From Polycladomyces abyssicola (lineage in GTDB: Bacteria > Bacillota > Bacilli > Thermoactinomycetales > JIR-001), in NCBI RefSeq assembly GCF_018326425.1, contig NZ_AP024601.1:124001-188000 (forward strand): a stretch of DNA of 64,000 bases, written 5' to 3'. Position 1 is the stretch's first letter. Every line of letters starts with the position of its first letter. Positions 23,729 through 35,184 of the stretch are shown here, one piece after another. The notes under the pieces were generated by a model. The model ran no database searches, was not told the DNA's origin, and saw only the letters and a list, made by a program, of their open reading frames with translations. The translations under genes were made by a program, and so were the position numbers.

Positions 23729-24584
23729 CGGCCAATGCCTCCTCCCAATCTTTCCCTGTCAGTTCAAAAAAGACGGTTTCCATTGAGTCGGCTCCGACGA
23801 GCCGTTTCAAACCGTCGGGCGTGTCCAAGGCGACGATGCGACCTTGGTCGATGATGGCGATCCGGTCGCACAATGATTCCGCTTCTTCCATATCATGTGT
23901 GGTTAAGAAGATGGTCGCATCATGTGTTTGCATTACTTCCTTGATGTATCTCTGCACATCCCTTTTTGATTTTGGATCCAGACCTGTCGTGGGTTCATCC
24001 AGTAAGATCAGTACCGGGGAGGTCATCAGAGCCCGGGCGATTGCCACTTTTTGCTGCATTCCCCGGGAGAGATTCTCCAACGGCGTGTGTACCTTGTTTT
24101 TCCGAATACCCAGCCGCCGAAGAATCTCCATCGCTCGTTTTTCTCCTTCGTCTACGGGCAATCCGTACAAGCGGGCGGCATACCGCAGGTTTTCCATCGC
24201 CGACAGCTTTTTGAAAAAGGATGCCTCCACCGAAACGCGGTTGATCCATCGACGCACTTCGTGCTGATGGCGAACGACATCCTTGCCGAAAATGGTCACC
24301 GTACCACTGTCGGGAAACAGGAGCGTCGACAGCAATCGGATCAATGTCGATTTACCTGATCCATTGGGTCCCAATAAACCGAAGATTTCTCCTCGCTGTA
24401 CCTTGAACGACACGTCGTCCACTGCTTTCACCACCCGACGTTCGCCACGAAACCAGTTGGACCAGCGTCGGCTGCCTTCCACAGTTTCCACGAATTCTTT
24501 GTTGACGTGCTGACAATGGATGGCGACATCATCCTCAGATTGACGGTGGGTAGAATGTTCCGGGGTTGAGACGGCTTGTGTCAT
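23709..24584 (-). CDS. ABC transporter ATP-binding protein
   Basis: About 291 residues from ATG 24584, 9 bases after AAGGAG. Walker A is Gly-Pro-Asn-Gly-Ser-Gly-Lys-Ser-Thr (near 62), the Q-loop lies in the following helix, the signature is Leu-Ser-Arg-Gly-Met-Gln-Gln-Lys (near 155), Walker B is Leu-Leu-Asp-Glu-Pro, and the H-loop is Thr-Thr-His-Asp-Met-Glu-Glu-Ala. All catalytic parts are intact. An N-terminal extension of about 25 polar residues precedes the domain. It pairs with the ABC-2 permease. Its leader contains a hairpin and an operator-like palindrome. Confidence 0.92.
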   Translation of the reverse strand: MTQAVSTPEHSTHRQSEDDVAIHCQHVNKEFVETVEGSRRWSNWFRGERRVVKAVDDVSFKVQRGEIFGLLGPNGSGKSTLIRLLSTLLFPDSGTVTIFGKDVVRHQHEVRRWINRVSVEASFFKKLSAMENLRYAARLYGLPVDEGEKRAMEILRRLGIRKNKVHTPLENLSRGMQQKVAIARALMTSPVLILLDEPTTGLDPKSKRDVQRYIKEVMQTHDATIFLTTHDMEEAESLCDRIAIIDQGRIVALDTPDGLKRLVGADSMETVFFELTGKDWEEALADEDMDA

Positions 24585-24611
24585 GAGCACGCACTCCTTT
24601 CCAAAGAAAAT

Positions 24612-24635
24612 GCCACAAGCCGGCAGGCCTGTGGC
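24612..24635 (-). promoter_or_regulatory. leader hairpin in front of the ABC ATPase gene (possible attenuator)
   Basis: On the minus strand GCCACAGGCC pairs with GGCTTGTGGC (one mismatch) and is followed by ATTTTCTTT, just before the AAGGAG ribosome site. It looks like a weak intrinsic terminator placed in the 5' leader. Confidence 0.45.
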
Positions 24636-24648
24636 GTACGTGCAGCAA

Positions 24649-24683
24649 CGATAAAATAATAACCAACAACTTTTATATTATCG
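24649..24683. promoter_or_regulatory. operator-like palindrome over the ABC operon promoter
   Basis: CGATAAAATAAT (24649-24660) and TTTATATTATCG (24672-24683) match as inverted arms at 10 of 12 positions. They cover the -10 box and the expected start point. Confidence 0.5.
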
Positions 24684-24703
24684 ATTTTTCCAGGAAAAGT
24701 CAA
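24675..24703 (-). promoter_or_regulatory. promoter of the ABC exporter operon
   Basis: On the minus strand TTGACT (24698-24703) and TAATAT (24675-24680) are separated by exactly 17 bases. Confidence 0.7.
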
Positions 24704-24817
24704 CCATCCCATGTTCTTTTTTCCTCGATATCATCGACTTGCCTATCTTCCGTTTGTCCGGTATGGTATCGTCAAGTTGATCGAAATATACATAAATAAA
24801 CAAGGAGTCGTGGGACG

Positions 24818-25501
24818 ATGTCGCAACATGCTATGATTTTTGATTTGGATGGAACGTTGTTTCAAACGGAGAAAGTGGCGGTACCGGCTTTTCGCCGGAC
24901 ATTTGAGCGATTGCGCCGGTCGGGTCGTTATGAAGGATCTTTACCGACCGATGAAGAGATCCAATCCGTATTTGGTCTCACTCATGTGGAGATCTGGAAC
25001 CGACTGCTCCCCGGGGCGGACGAACAAACCAAACAGACGGCCGATCGATGGATGTTGGAGGAAGAGCTGCACTGTTTGCAGCAGGGAATGGGAGCGTTAT
25101 ATCCCGGTGTGGGTGAGACGTTGCACCGGCTTGCGCGGGAAGGATGGCCTCTGTTTATCGCCAGTAACGGGATTTTACCCTATGTGAAAGGCGTATTGAC
25201 GGCATTTGAGCTACTGCCGCTGTTTTCCGGCATCTATACTGCGGGTGAATACCAGACCCGTGAAAAAAAGGATCTCGTTCGCATTTTGATGAACGAACAT
25301 GGGGTGACGGGCGGATATATGGTGGGTGACCGCAGTTCGGACGTGGAAGCCGGTCTGGCCAATGGTCTGACGGTCATTGGATGCCGATATGCCGGTTTTC
25401 CCAATTTCAGCGGAGAAAGTGAGCTGGATGGGGCGCATGTGGTAATCGATTCGTTCCCATCTTTATTGAACGTGATAAAAAGCGTGTCTGACCAAAGGTA
25501 A
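24818..25501 (+). CDS. HAD-family hydrolase (phosphatase-like)
   Basis: A 227-residue haloacid-dehalogenase-type protein. Motif I is Phe-Asp-Leu-Asp-Gly-Thr-Leu-Phe (nucleophile Asp10) and motif II Ile-Ala-Ser-Asn-Gly is near 115. The motif III Lys lies near 147 (Glu-Lys-Lys-Asp), and motif IV is Val-Gly-Asp-Arg-Ser-Ser-Asp-Val near 172. A helical cap lies between motifs I and II. The layout is like phosphoglycolate-phosphatase or nucleotidase members; the true substrate is unknown. ATG follows AAGGAGTCGTGGGACG. Confidence 0.85.
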   Translation: MSQHAMIFDLDGTLFQTEKVAVPAFRRTFERLRRSGRYEGSLPTDEEIQSVFGLTHVEIWNRLLPGADEQTKQTADRWMLEEELHCLQQGMGALYPGVGETLHRLAREGWPLFIASNGILPYVKGVLTAFELLPLFSGIYTAGEYQTREKKDLVRILMNEHGVTGGYMVGDRSSDVEAGLANGLTVIGCRYAGFPNFSGESELDGAHVVIDSFPSLLNVIKSVSDQR

Positions 25502-25567
25502 ATGGGAGAAGCTCGTTAACGTCCGAAAACGATGACGGAATTCAGGGAGGATGAGGAGGGAAAACAG

Positions 25568-26257
25568 ATGGAGAATATATGGTCGATTTCCATCGGGGAA
25601 GCCACATTACGGTTATTTTTAGCGGTGGTTTTGGGTGGTTTAATCGGGTGGGAGAGAGAACACAACAACCATCCCGCCGGTTTTCGAACACATATTTTGG
25701 TGAGTTTGGGATCGGCGCTGATCATGCTGTTGTCCATCTACGGTTTTTCGGAGTTTGTATATGAGCCCAATGTCAGGACCGATCCGGCACGGTTGGCGGC
25801 TCAGGTCGTCAGCGGAATCGGGTTTCTGGGAGCAGGTACGATTTTGCGTCACGGATTTTCGGTGACGGGACTCACCACTGCCGCCTCGTTGTGGGTGGTT
25901 TCCGGCATCGGGTTGTCGGCGGGTGCGGGTTTTTATTACCCTGCCATATTGACTACCGCACTGGCGCTGATCAGTTTGGAATTGTTGAATCGGGTGGAAC
26001 ATCTCCTGTTCGTCTCCCGGCGTCAAAAAACGTTGCGCATCCGAGTGAAGGACAGGCCGGGTACATTGGGGGATTTGGCGACGATCTTGGCGCAGTTCGG
26101 TGCCAGCATCCGCAGAGTCTCCATTGAAGAGGAGGACCCTGATGAAGAGATGATCGATATTGTGTTTACGATTCGGATGCCGGAAAAATTCCCGGAAAGC
26201 GACTTGATTGAAAAATTGAGGCAAGTGGAAGGTGTGATGGCGGTTATCTCCGGGTAA
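25568..26257 (+). CDS. MgtC/SapB-family membrane protein
   Basis: A 229-residue protein from ATG 25568, behind GAGGAGGG. Four to five helices contain the MgtC signatures Gly-Gly-Leu-Ile-Gly-Trp-Glu-Arg-Glu, Ala-Gly-Phe-Arg-Thr-His, Gly-Ile-Gly-Phe-Leu-Gly-Ala-Gly-Thr-Ile and Gly-Leu-Thr-Thr-Ala-Ala-Ser-Leu-Trp. The C-terminal 75 residues form a soluble ACT-like domain. MgtC proteins affect magnesium and membrane-potential homeostasis; their transport activity is doubtful. It stands between the HAD gene and the clp operon. The leader upstream shows no clear magnesium riboswitch. Confidence 0.88.
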   Translation: MENIWSISIGEATLRLFLAVVLGGLIGWEREHNNHPAGFRTHILVSLGSALIMLLSIYGFSEFVYEPNVRTDPARLAAQVVSGIGFLGAGTILRHGFSVTGLTTAASLWVVSGIGLSAGAGFYYPAILTTALALISLELLNRVEHLLFVSRRQKTLRIRVKDRPGTLGDLATILAQFGASIRRVSIEEEDPDEEMIDIVFTIRMPEKFPESDLIEKLRQVEGVMAVISG

Positions 26258-26324
26258 TTCAGTAAGTGAGGCGGTATGAAATGCTGGAGATCAAGAAAAA
26301 ATGAGAAGGACGGCTGTATCCCTC

Positions 26325-26353
26325 TTGGCGAACAAATGGGAATGAATTATAAT
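26325..26353 (+). promoter_or_regulatory. promoter of the ctsR-clpC operon
   Basis: TTGGCG (26325-26330) and a perfect TATAAT (26348-26353) with a 17-base spacer, directly followed by a CtsR operator. Confidence 0.85.
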
Positions 26354-26363
26354 AAAGTCAGAA

Positions 26364-26380
26364 GGTCAAAGTTAGTCAAA
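26364..26380 (+). promoter_or_regulatory. CtsR operator
   Basis: GGTCAAA-GTT-AGTCAAA is the direct heptanucleotide repeat recognised by CtsR. It lies at the expected transcription start, where bound repressor would block initiation until heat stress. Confidence 0.88.
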
Positions 26381-26399
26381 GTCAGCAGGAGGTTGTCCG

Positions 26400-26870
26400 A
26401 TGAGATGTATCACGGACATCATCGAACATCATCTGAAGAAAATTCTCAATGAAAGCCCGACGGGGATGATTGAGATAAAAAGGAGCGAACTGGCTCACCT
26501 GTTTCAATGTGTGCCGTCGCAGATCAACTATGTGATCAGTACCCGTTTTACTTTGGAAAAAGGGTACGTGGTGGAGAGCAAACGGGGCGGTGGGGGTTTT
26601 ATCCGCATTCGCAAAGTGAAACACGCTTCCAAACGTACCTATTTCGATGTGTTGCTTAAGCAGATCGGTCAGTCGATCCATCAGGCGGCTGCCGAAGACG
26701 TGATCGACCGTCTGCGGGATGACGGCATCATCACGGAGCGGGAAGCCAAGTTGATGCGCAAATCGGTGTCCCGCGAAGTGTTAACATTACCCGTCAACGT
26801 TCGGGACCAGGTGCGGGCTGGTTTGATGCGGGCGTGGGTTGCGATTTTACTGGCGGACAAAGGAGAGTGA
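26400..26870 (+). CDS. ctsR: CtsR heat-shock repressor
   Basis: A 156-residue class III stress repressor. The N-terminal winged helix contains Leu-Ala-His-Leu-Phe-Gln-Cys-Val-Pro-Ser-Gln-Ile-Asn-Tyr-Val-Ile-Ser-Thr-Arg-Phe. The wing Ser-Lys-Arg-Gly-Gly-Gly-Gly-Phe-Ile-Arg-Ile (about 61-71) holds the Arg and Gly residues used for DNA binding and heat sensing. The C-terminal helical part serves dimerisation and McsB contact. It is the first gene of ctsR-mcsA-mcsB-clpC, with AGGAGG 7 bases before the ATG and its own operator upstream, so it is autorepressed. Confidence 0.97.
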   Translation: MRCITDIIEHHLKKILNESPTGMIEIKRSELAHLFQCVPSQINYVISTRFTLEKGYVVESKRGGGGFIRIRKVKHASKRTYFDVLLKQIGQSIHQAAAEDVIDRLRDDGIITEREAKLMRKSVSREVLTLPVNVRDQVRAGLMRAWVAILLADKGE

Positions 26871-26875
26871 CGCCG

Positions 26876-27403
26876 ATGCTTTGTCAAGAGTGCGGAAAAC
26901 GGCCGGCGACACTTCATTACACCAAAATCGTCAACGGCGAGAAAACGGAATTTCATCTCTGCGAAGTTTGTGCCCAAGAAAAAGGGGAACAGATCCCCAT
27001 GATGGAAAACGGGTTTTCCATTCATCAACTGTTGTCCGGACTGCTCAACTTCGATGCTCCTTACACGGAAGGTGAGCAGGCGAAGCAGACGGTGCAGTCC
27101 GGTGCGCTCCGCTGTCCCACGTGTGGATTGACCTACACGCAATTCAGCAAGATCGGACGGTTGGGATGTAGTGATTGTTACCAAGCATTCGGGGAGCGAC
27201 TGATTCCGCTGTTTCGTCGGGTTCACGGCAGTACTAACCACCGTGGTAAAGTCCCGGAACGAACGGGGGGACGGTTGAAGATTCGGCGGGAAATCGAACA
27301 GCTTAAGGAACAGCTAAAGCAGTGCGTTGCCCGGGAAGCATTCGAGGAAGCTGCCCGACTGCGTGACCGGATCCGCGCCCTGCAGAGGAAACTGGAAGGC
27401 TGA
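26876..27403 (+). CDS. mcsA: McsA, activator of the McsB arginine kinase
   Basis: A 175-residue protein from ATG 26876, five bases after the ctsR stop. Two zinc-binding Cys pairs open it (Cys-Gln-Glu-Cys at residue 3 and Cys-Glu-Val-Cys near 29). A second set follows near 80-105 (Cys-Pro-Thr-Cys-Gly ... Cys-Ser-Asp-Cys). The C-terminal UVR-type helix pair has Arg-Glu-Ala-Phe-Glu-Glu-Ala-Ala-Arg-Leu-Arg-Asp. McsA binds and activates McsB and links stress or metal damage to protein arginine phosphorylation. Confidence 0.95.
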   Translation: MLCQECGKRPATLHYTKIVNGEKTEFHLCEVCAQEKGEQIPMMENGFSIHQLLSGLLNFDAPYTEGEQAKQTVQSGALRCPTCGLTYTQFSKIGRLGCSDCYQAFGERLIPLFRRVHGSTNHRGKVPERTGGRLKIRREIEQLKEQLKQCVAREAFEEAARLRDRIRALQRKLEG

Positions 27404-27418
27404 AAGGGAGGGAGAAAG

Positions 27419-28498
27419 TTGTCGCTTCAACGCTTTATCCAAAGCGCGATGAGCGAGTGGATGCGAGGCGGAGGGCCCCAATCCGACATCGTGATCAGCT
27501 CCCGCGTTCGCATCGCACGAAATTTGGCCGGACTTCCCTTCCCGATGCTGGCGACCGCATCCCAGTCAGAAGAAGTGGTACGGCGAGTAGAAGAAGCATT
27601 TCAGGAAGAGAAGGAACAGCCGTATTTTCGAGACGCGGAATTAATCCGGATGGACACGTTGAATGACTTGCAGAAGCGTGTGTTAGTGGAAAAGCATTTG
27701 ATCAGCCCTCATCTGGCGGAAGAGTCCCGCCATGGTGCAGTGATTTTAAGCGGGAATGAAGCGGTCAGCATCATGGTCAACGAAGAGGATCATCTGCGGA
27801 TACAGTGCCTGTTCCCGGGATTTCAGCTGAAGCAAGCCTGGAAGTTGGCCGATCATATCGATGATACGCTGGAACGTCATCTGTCTTACGCATTTGACGA
27901 ACAATGCGGGTTTTTGACCAGCTGTCCCACCAATGTGGGCACGGCCATTCGGGCATCGGTGATGTTGCATCTGCCCGCGTTGGCCATAACCCAGCAGTTG
28001 AACCGTCTGTTCCCGGCGATTACGCAAGTCGGGTTGGCCGTTCGCGGGATCTATGGTGAGGGGAGCGAAGCGCTGGGTAACCTGTACCAGGTGTCCAACC
28101 AAGTTACATTGGGGCAGGAAGAAGAAGAGATCATCGATAATTTGGTCAGTGTGGTCGGTCAGATCATCGACCAGGAGCAATCGGCCCGCCGGCGGTTACT
28201 CGAATCTTCCCCGATTCAGCTGGAAGATCGGGTGCACCGGTCCTACGGCATTCTGGCCCATGCCAGGGTGATGGATTCCAAGGAGGCAATGCAACGGCTG
28301 TCCGATGTTCGGTTGGGCATCGACCTGGGGTTGATCAAAGGTGTTTCGGCCACGGTGCTGAATGAATTGATGGTAATGACCCAACCCGGATTTTTGCAGC
28401 AATATGCCGGTCAGCGTTTGGACCCTGGCGAACGGGACATCCGCCGGGCGGTGTTGATCCGCGAGCGTTTGGCATTCGAACACGACGACGAAAACTAA
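27419..28498 (+). CDS. mcsB: McsB protein arginine kinase
   Basis: A 359-residue enzyme of the phosphagen-kinase fold, from TTG 27419 behind GGGAGGGAG. Nucleotide-binding elements Ser-Ser-Arg-Val-Arg-Ile-Ala-Arg-Asn-Leu (about 27-36) and Cys-Pro-Thr-Asn-Val-Gly-Thr-Ala-Ile-Arg-Ala (about 167-177) are intact, and the acidic loop Glu-Asp-His-Leu-Arg-Ile is near residue 122. It phosphorylates arginines on damaged proteins and marks them for ClpCP; it also inactivates CtsR. Length and position are standard. Confidence 0.97.
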   Translation: MSLQRFIQSAMSEWMRGGGPQSDIVISSRVRIARNLAGLPFPMLATASQSEEVVRRVEEAFQEEKEQPYFRDAELIRMDTLNDLQKRVLVEKHLISPHLAEESRHGAVILSGNEAVSIMVNEEDHLRIQCLFPGFQLKQAWKLADHIDDTLERHLSYAFDEQCGFLTSCPTNVGTAIRASVMLHLPALAITQQLNRLFPAITQVGLAVRGIYGEGSEALGNLYQVSNQVTLGQEEEEIIDNLVSVVGQIIDQEQSARRRLLESSPIQLEDRVHRSYGILAHARVMDSKEAMQRLSDVRLGIDLGLIKGVSATVLNELMVMTQPGFLQQYAGQRLDPGERDIRRAVLIRERLAFEHDDEN

Positions 28499-28515
28499 AG
28501 TGAGGTGGATGAACG

Positions 28516-30957
<2,442 letters not shown>

Positions 30958-30965
30958 CGGTTGCC

Positions 30966-30998
30966 AAGGCCCCTCTTGCGAGGGGCCTTCCGGTTTTC
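30966..30998 (+). terminator. terminator of the clp operon
   Basis: AAGGCCCCTC and GAGGGGCCTT form a 10-base-pair stem with a TTGC loop, then CCGGTTTT. Confidence 0.75.
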
Positions 30999-31069
30999 TG
31001 ACCAACGTGCCGAACCCGAATAATCGTGCTATAATGAGAATGAATATCGATGATGGATGGGGTCGCCAA

Positions 31070-32449
31070 GTGGCAAAAACGAAAAGCAAATTCGCCTGTC
31101 AAGAATGCGGGTACATATCGGCCAAATGGATGGGACGCTGCCCCGGATGCGGTGAATGGAACACCATGGTGGAAGAAAGAGAAACAACTGGATCCCGAGC
31201 AGGAGGATGGGGCGGTGTATCCCGTAAAAAACAACAGAAGGCTGTTCCAATCACACAGGTGGAACAGGCACGACAAACCCGTGCAGACACAGGCATTCGT
31301 GAACTGAACCGGGTACTGGGCGGCGGTGTGGTGCCGGGATCGCTCATCTTGGTGGGAGGAGATCCGGGCATCGGCAAATCAACGTTGCTGTTGCAGGCAT
31401 CATTTCAGTTGGCTACTCGCGGCGTCTCGGTACTCTATGTCTCGGGGGAAGAATCCACGGAGCAGACCCGGATGCGTGCCGATCGCCTCGGGGCGTTGGA
31501 TGAGCGTTTGCTGGTGGCAGCGGAAACGGACCTGACCGCCGTGGAGTCGCTGGTGGAGCAGGTAGAACCGAAAGTGTTGGTGATCGACTCCATCCAGACG
31601 ATATACCATCCCGACGTCGGATCGGCTCCCGGGAGCGTCGCGCAAGTGCGGGAATGCACCGGACAGTTGATGCGACTCGCCAAGGAACGGGGAGTAACGG
31701 TCATCATCGTCGGTCATGTCACCAAAGCGGGTGCGATCGCAGGTCCCCGACTGTTGGAGCATATGGTGGACGCGGTGTTGTATTTCGAAGGAGAGCGACA
31801 TCACACCTATCGAGTGCTTCGTGCCGTGAAAAACCGGTTCGGCTCCACCAATGAGATCGGTGTGTTTGAGATGAAGTCGGAAGGATTGGCCGAAGTATCC
31901 AATCCTTCGGAAATGTTTTTGTCCCAGCGTCCGTCCGGTGTGGCCGGTTCGGCCGTAACGGCGAGTGTCGAAGGAACACGGCCGATTCTGGTTGAATTGC
32001 AAGCGTTGGTGGCACCCACCAGTTTTGCGACCCCCAAACGGATGGCGACCGGTGTGGACCACCATCGTGTGGCGATGATTTTGGCCGTGCTGGAAAAGAG
32101 GCTGGGCATGTTTCTGCAAAATCAGGATGCTTACGTCAATGTGGTGGGAGGCGTGCGTTTGGACGAACCGGCCGCCGATTTGGCTGTAGCCGTCAGCATC
32201 GCTTCCAGTTTTCGCGATCGTCCAACGAGAGCGCGTGACGTCGTCATCGGAGAAGTGGGTTTAACTGGTGAGGTTCGGGGTGTTTCCCGAATTGAGCAGC
32301 GAGTGGCGGAAGCCCATCAAATGGGCTTTCAACGAGTCATTATCCCGGAGAAAAGCCGAAAAGGCTGGACGCCGCCGGCCGGGTTGGAAGTGATCGGGGT
32401 TTCGACGGTTGAAGAGGCATTGGAAGTCGCGTTGGGAGGGTCGGATTAG
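31070..32449 (+). CDS. radA: RadA DNA repair/branch-migration ATPase
   Basis: A 459-residue protein read from GTG 31070; earlier codons would fall on a TATAAT at 31030-31035 that probably belongs to its promoter. The zinc finger is Cys-Gln-Glu-Cys ... Cys-Pro-Gly-Cys (residues about 10-27). The RecA-like core has Walker A Gly-Asp-Pro-Gly-Ile-Gly-Lys-Ser-Thr, and the RadA-specific Lys-Asn-Arg-Phe-Gly motif is near 252. A C-terminal Lon-protease-like domain (about 320-459) completes the family layout. It helps process recombination intermediates. Its stop shares one base with the disA start, so the two are coupled. Confidence 0.96.
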   Translation: MAKTKSKFACQECGYISAKWMGRCPGCGEWNTMVEERETTGSRAGGWGGVSRKKQQKAVPITQVEQARQTRADTGIRELNRVLGGGVVPGSLILVGGDPGIGKSTLLLQASFQLATRGVSVLYVSGEESTEQTRMRADRLGALDERLLVAAETDLTAVESLVEQVEPKVLVIDSIQTIYHPDVGSAPGSVAQVRECTGQLMRLAKERGVTVIIVGHVTKAGAIAGPRLLEHMVDAVLYFEGERHHTYRVLRAVKNRFGSTNEIGVFEMKSEGLAEVSNPSEMFLSQRPSGVAGSAVTASVEGTRPILVELQALVAPTSFATPKRMATGVDHHRVAMILAVLEKRLGMFLQNQDAYVNVVGGVRLDEPAADLAVAVSIASSFRDRPTRARDVVIGEVGLTGEVRGVSRIEQRVAEAHQMGFQRVIIPEKSRKGWTPPAGLEVIGVSTVEEALEVALGGSD

Positions 32450-33528
32450 TGAGAGAAAAAAGTGAACGGGATCAATTTGTCAGCCGTGTGTTGCGTATGG
32501 TTGCTCCCGGAACCCAATTTCGTGAAGGATTGGACAATGTGTTGGGGGCCAAGACCGGGGCGTTGATCGTGGTGGGCTACGATGACAGCGTACGGGAGAT
32601 TGTGGATGGCGGATTCCACATTGACAGCCCTTTTTCGGCCGCTCATCTGTATGAGCTGGCCAAAATGGATGGCGCCATCATTTTAAGTGACGACGGGAAA
32701 CGCATTTTGTACGCCAACACCCAATTGGTGCCCAGCTCGTCCATCCCTTCGACGGAAACGGGGATCCGGCACCGAACGGCTCAACGAACGGCCCGGCAGA
32801 CGAACAAATTGGTCATCGCCATTTCCCAGCGGCGAAACGTGATCACGCTGTACCAGGGCAACTTCCGTTATGCGCTCAAGGATATCGGCGTCATTCTCAC
32901 CAAAGCCAATCAGGCCATCCAGACGCTGGAGAAGTACAAATCCGTATTGGATCAATCGACGACCAACCTGAGTGCATTGGAATTTGAAGAGTTGGTTACG
33001 TTAAACGAAGTGGCTATGGTGATCCAGCGGATCGAGATGGTATTGCGCATCAAGAGCGAAATCCAGACCTACATCAATGAGCTGGGGACGGAAGGCCGTC
33101 TGATCAGCATGCAGCTGGAAGAGCTGGTGGCCAATGTCGAAGACGAAGCGTATCGGCTGATCAAGGATTACTGTTATGATCCGCGTAAAATCTCGCCGGA
33201 GGACGTGTTAAAGGAACTGAAGGAACTGTCTGCGGATGAGTTGTTGGAACACAGCAACATTGTACGCATTTTGGGATATCCGTCGAATATCAATATTCAG
33301 GAAGAGGCCGTCTCACCGCGAGGGTACAGAATCCTGAACAAAATCCCGCGTCTTCCTGCCCCCATCATCCAAAAGCTGATCGACAAATTCGGTTCGTTGC
33401 CGCGTGTGATGATGGCGACGATCGAAGAGCTGGACGAAGTGGAGGGAATCGGAGACGTACGAGCCCGGGCCATCAAGGAGGGGCTGAAACGCATTCAGGA
33501 ACAGGTCTTTATTGACAGACATATCTAA
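32449..33528 (+). CDS. disA: DisA DNA-integrity scanning diadenylate cyclase
   Basis: A 359-residue c-di-AMP synthase starting at GTG 32449. The N-terminal DAC domain has the catalytic Asp-Gly-Ala near residue 75 and Arg-His-Arg-Thr-Ala near 108. A helical linker (about 150-280) and a C-terminal helix-hairpin-helix DNA-binding region (Leu-Pro-Arg-Val ... [10 protein letters not shown]) follow. It scans DNA for branched structures and couples repair status to c-di-AMP level. It is coupled to radA, as in other Bacillales. Confidence 0.97.
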   Translation: MREKSERDQFVSRVLRMVAPGTQFREGLDNVLGAKTGALIVVGYDDSVREIVDGGFHIDSPFSAAHLYELAKMDGAIILSDDGKRILYANTQLVPSSSIPSTETGIRHRTAQRTARQTNKLVIAISQRRNVITLYQGNFRYALKDIGVILTKANQAIQTLEKYKSVLDQSTTNLSALEFEELVTLNEVAMVIQRIEMVLRIKSEIQTYINELGTEGRLISMQLEELVANVEDEAYRLIKDYCYDPRKISPEDVLKELKELSADELLEHSNIVRILGYPSNINIQEEAVSPRGYRILNKIPRLPAPIIQKLIDKFGSLPRVMMATIEELDEVEGIGDVRARAIKEGLKRIQEQVFIDRHI

Positions 33529-33633
33529 ATAACCTAGAATGAAACCACAACAAAACCTGCCAATTATGAAGGGAGATGACGTTTTTATCGTTCGCGGAAA
33601 CGGCATTTTAAAGGATTTGGGGGGTTCCCTTCT

Positions 33634-34338
33634 ATGTTCGCTAGAGCACTGCCCAGCTTTTTTACTATCGGGAACTTATTCTTAGGAATTATATCGATTA
33701 TCCTCGCTGTTCAGAGCGAGTGGCAATATGCTGCGATTATGGTCATTATCGGTATGTTGTTGGATGGTTTGGACGGCCGAGTGGCTCGCATGCTCAACAC
33801 GCAAAGCGAGTTCGGCAAAGAGCTGGATTCGCTGTCCGATGTCATCTCCTTCGGAGTAGCCCCCGCTTTAATCATGTATGTAGCGGTTTTGAAGGATTAC
33901 GATATCTGGGGATGGATCATCACCGCGGTGTTCCCCATTTGTGGTGCGTTGCGGTTAGCCCGATTCAACGTGCAACCGGGGATTCCCGGCTATTTTATTG
34001 GTTTGCCGATTACAGCCGCGGGCGGCGTGTTGGCGACGATGGTCCTGTACAGCGACCTCGTTCAGCGACCGATGTTGGTATTGGGCATGTTGCTGCTGTC
34101 GTATCTGATGATCAGTCAAATCAAGTACCCTAACTTCAAAAAAATCGGGTTTTCACGGAGCTCCTTTTGGATGGCTCCACTGTTGCTGGTTTTCATCGCG
34201 ATGATCGCCGTGCGTTATCCAGAGCAGTTTCCCAAAGTCGTATTTGTACCGCTTGCGTTGTATGCTTTTTACGGACTGATGAAAAAATCCATCCTCAAGC
34301 GGAGAAGAGAGGATTTGGAAGAACCGGTCGAGGAATAA
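33634..34338 (+). CDS. pssA: CDP-diacylglycerol-serine O-phosphatidyltransferase
   Basis: A 234-residue membrane enzyme with about seven to eight helices. The CDP-alcohol phosphatidyltransferase motif Asp-Gly-Leu-Asp-Gly-Arg-Val-Ala-Arg ... Gly-Lys-Glu-Leu-Asp-Ser-Leu-Ser-Asp (about residues 43-70) is complete, with all conserved Asp residues. It makes phosphatidylserine, the precursor of phosphatidylethanolamine; no decarboxylase gene is in the window. Its place between disA and carD is unlike Bacillus subtilis. A strong terminator follows. Confidence 0.93.
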   Translation: MFARALPSFFTIGNLFLGIISIILAVQSEWQYAAIMVIIGMLLDGLDGRVARMLNTQSEFGKELDSLSDVISFGVAPALIMYVAVLKDYDIWGWIITAVFPICGALRLARFNVQPGIPGYFIGLPITAAGGVLATMVLYSDLVQRPMLVLGMLLLSYLMISQIKYPNFKKIGFSRSSFWMAPLLLVFIAMIAVRYPEQFPKVVFVPLALYAFYGLMKKSILKRRREDLEEPVEE

Positions 34339-34459
34339 CAAAAGGGAAAAGTTCAAAGAGAATGGGAATGAGGGTGACCATTTACCCGCGAGCGAGCAGG
34401 AAAACGGTCGACCCCAGAATCGCAAGTGGATTTCTTCACAAAACGCTGTCAGCAGTATC

Positions 34460-34489
34460 GCCGCCAAGTTGTTACTTGGCGGCTTTTTT
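34460..34489 (+). terminator. terminator after pssA
   Basis: GCCGCCAAGT and ACTTGGCGGC form a 10-base-pair stem with a TGTT loop, and T6 follows. Confidence 0.92.
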
Positions 34490-34606
34490 ATCTGCTGTGA
34501 TGGATTTTGCAACCTTTTTTAAGGAAAACGCGTTGATTATAATACACACAGGTATATGATATTTTTGAATAATAGAAAAAAGTCGGATACCCTTGGCCCT
34601 TCCGCA

Positions 34607-35002
34607 TTATCGCAAGTTGAACACCCCCAGAGTGGACAGCTTGTCCGACTCCTGGTGCACGATCTCATCCAGGGGCAATTCCAGCAGATTGCACAAGGCG
34701 GTGAAATAGAATAGGTGTTTTCCCATTTCCGCTTTGACCACATCTTGACAATGGTCGCACAAGCGGCCGGACAAATGCGTCTTGAATCTGTCCTTTAATT
34801 CAGAAATCGAAGCCTCATAGTCCACTGGTTGTCGTGCTGCGTGGACTTCGATGCATCCGCATTCCGTTACGGCCTTCATCAGCGCGCGGTTGACGCGTGA
34901 GGTGGAATCTTGGAATTTGGAGGTTACATCGAGAAAACTGCGGTGGCGCAACAATAGGTCCGACACCTGCTTTTGAAACGAGGTCAGACGGCTGTCGCCC
35001 AT
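34607..35002 (-). CDS. MazG-like helical protein with conserved Cys motifs, function unknown
   Basis: A 131-residue soluble helical protein from ATG 35002 behind AGAGGTG. The second half has a MazG-like helix pattern, Ala-Glu-Met-Gly-Lys-His-Leu-Phe-Tyr-Phe-Thr-Ala-Leu-Cys-Asn-Leu-Leu. The first half holds Glu-Cys-Gly-Cys-Ile-Glu-Val-His-Ala and Leu-Cys-Asp-His-Cys, possible metal ligands. I recall Bacillales homologues annotated only by a domain-of-unknown-function number (DUF1573), which I could not check. Nucleotide pyrophosphatase activity is not established. It is encoded opposite to the surrounding genes. Confidence 0.7.
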   Translation of the reverse strand: MGDSRLTSFQKQVSDLLLRHRSFLDVTSKFQDSTSRVNRALMKAVTECGCIEVHAARQPVDYEASISELKDRFKTHLSGRLCDHCQDVVKAEMGKHLFYFTALCNLLELPLDEIVHQESDKLSTLGVFNLR

Positions 35003-35138
35003 CGTTTTCACCTCTTTCGTTGAGCTTGGATATGTCGGATGGATCAGGCAACGTTTGGAAAATGTCTATGCCCATTATAGCTGTCAGGGAAACATGGTGT
35101 CAATTTGTTCAAACAAGGGGTTTACATCAAAAAATCTA

Positions 35139-35166
35139 TTGACGCTAATTTGTCAGGTATGATAAT
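35139..35166 (+). promoter_or_regulatory. carD promoter, distal
   Basis: TTGACG (35139-35144) and GATAAT (35161-35166), 16-base spacer; an overlapping TATAAT begins at 35166. Confidence 0.55.
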
Positions 35167-35184
35167 ATAATGTTTTTAAATTTG

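Noticed and set aside
22694-23854. 386-codon + strand frame opposite the ABC-2 permease
   Set aside because: It is antisense to a clear permease and made of His/Gln/Arg-rich low-complexity sequence.
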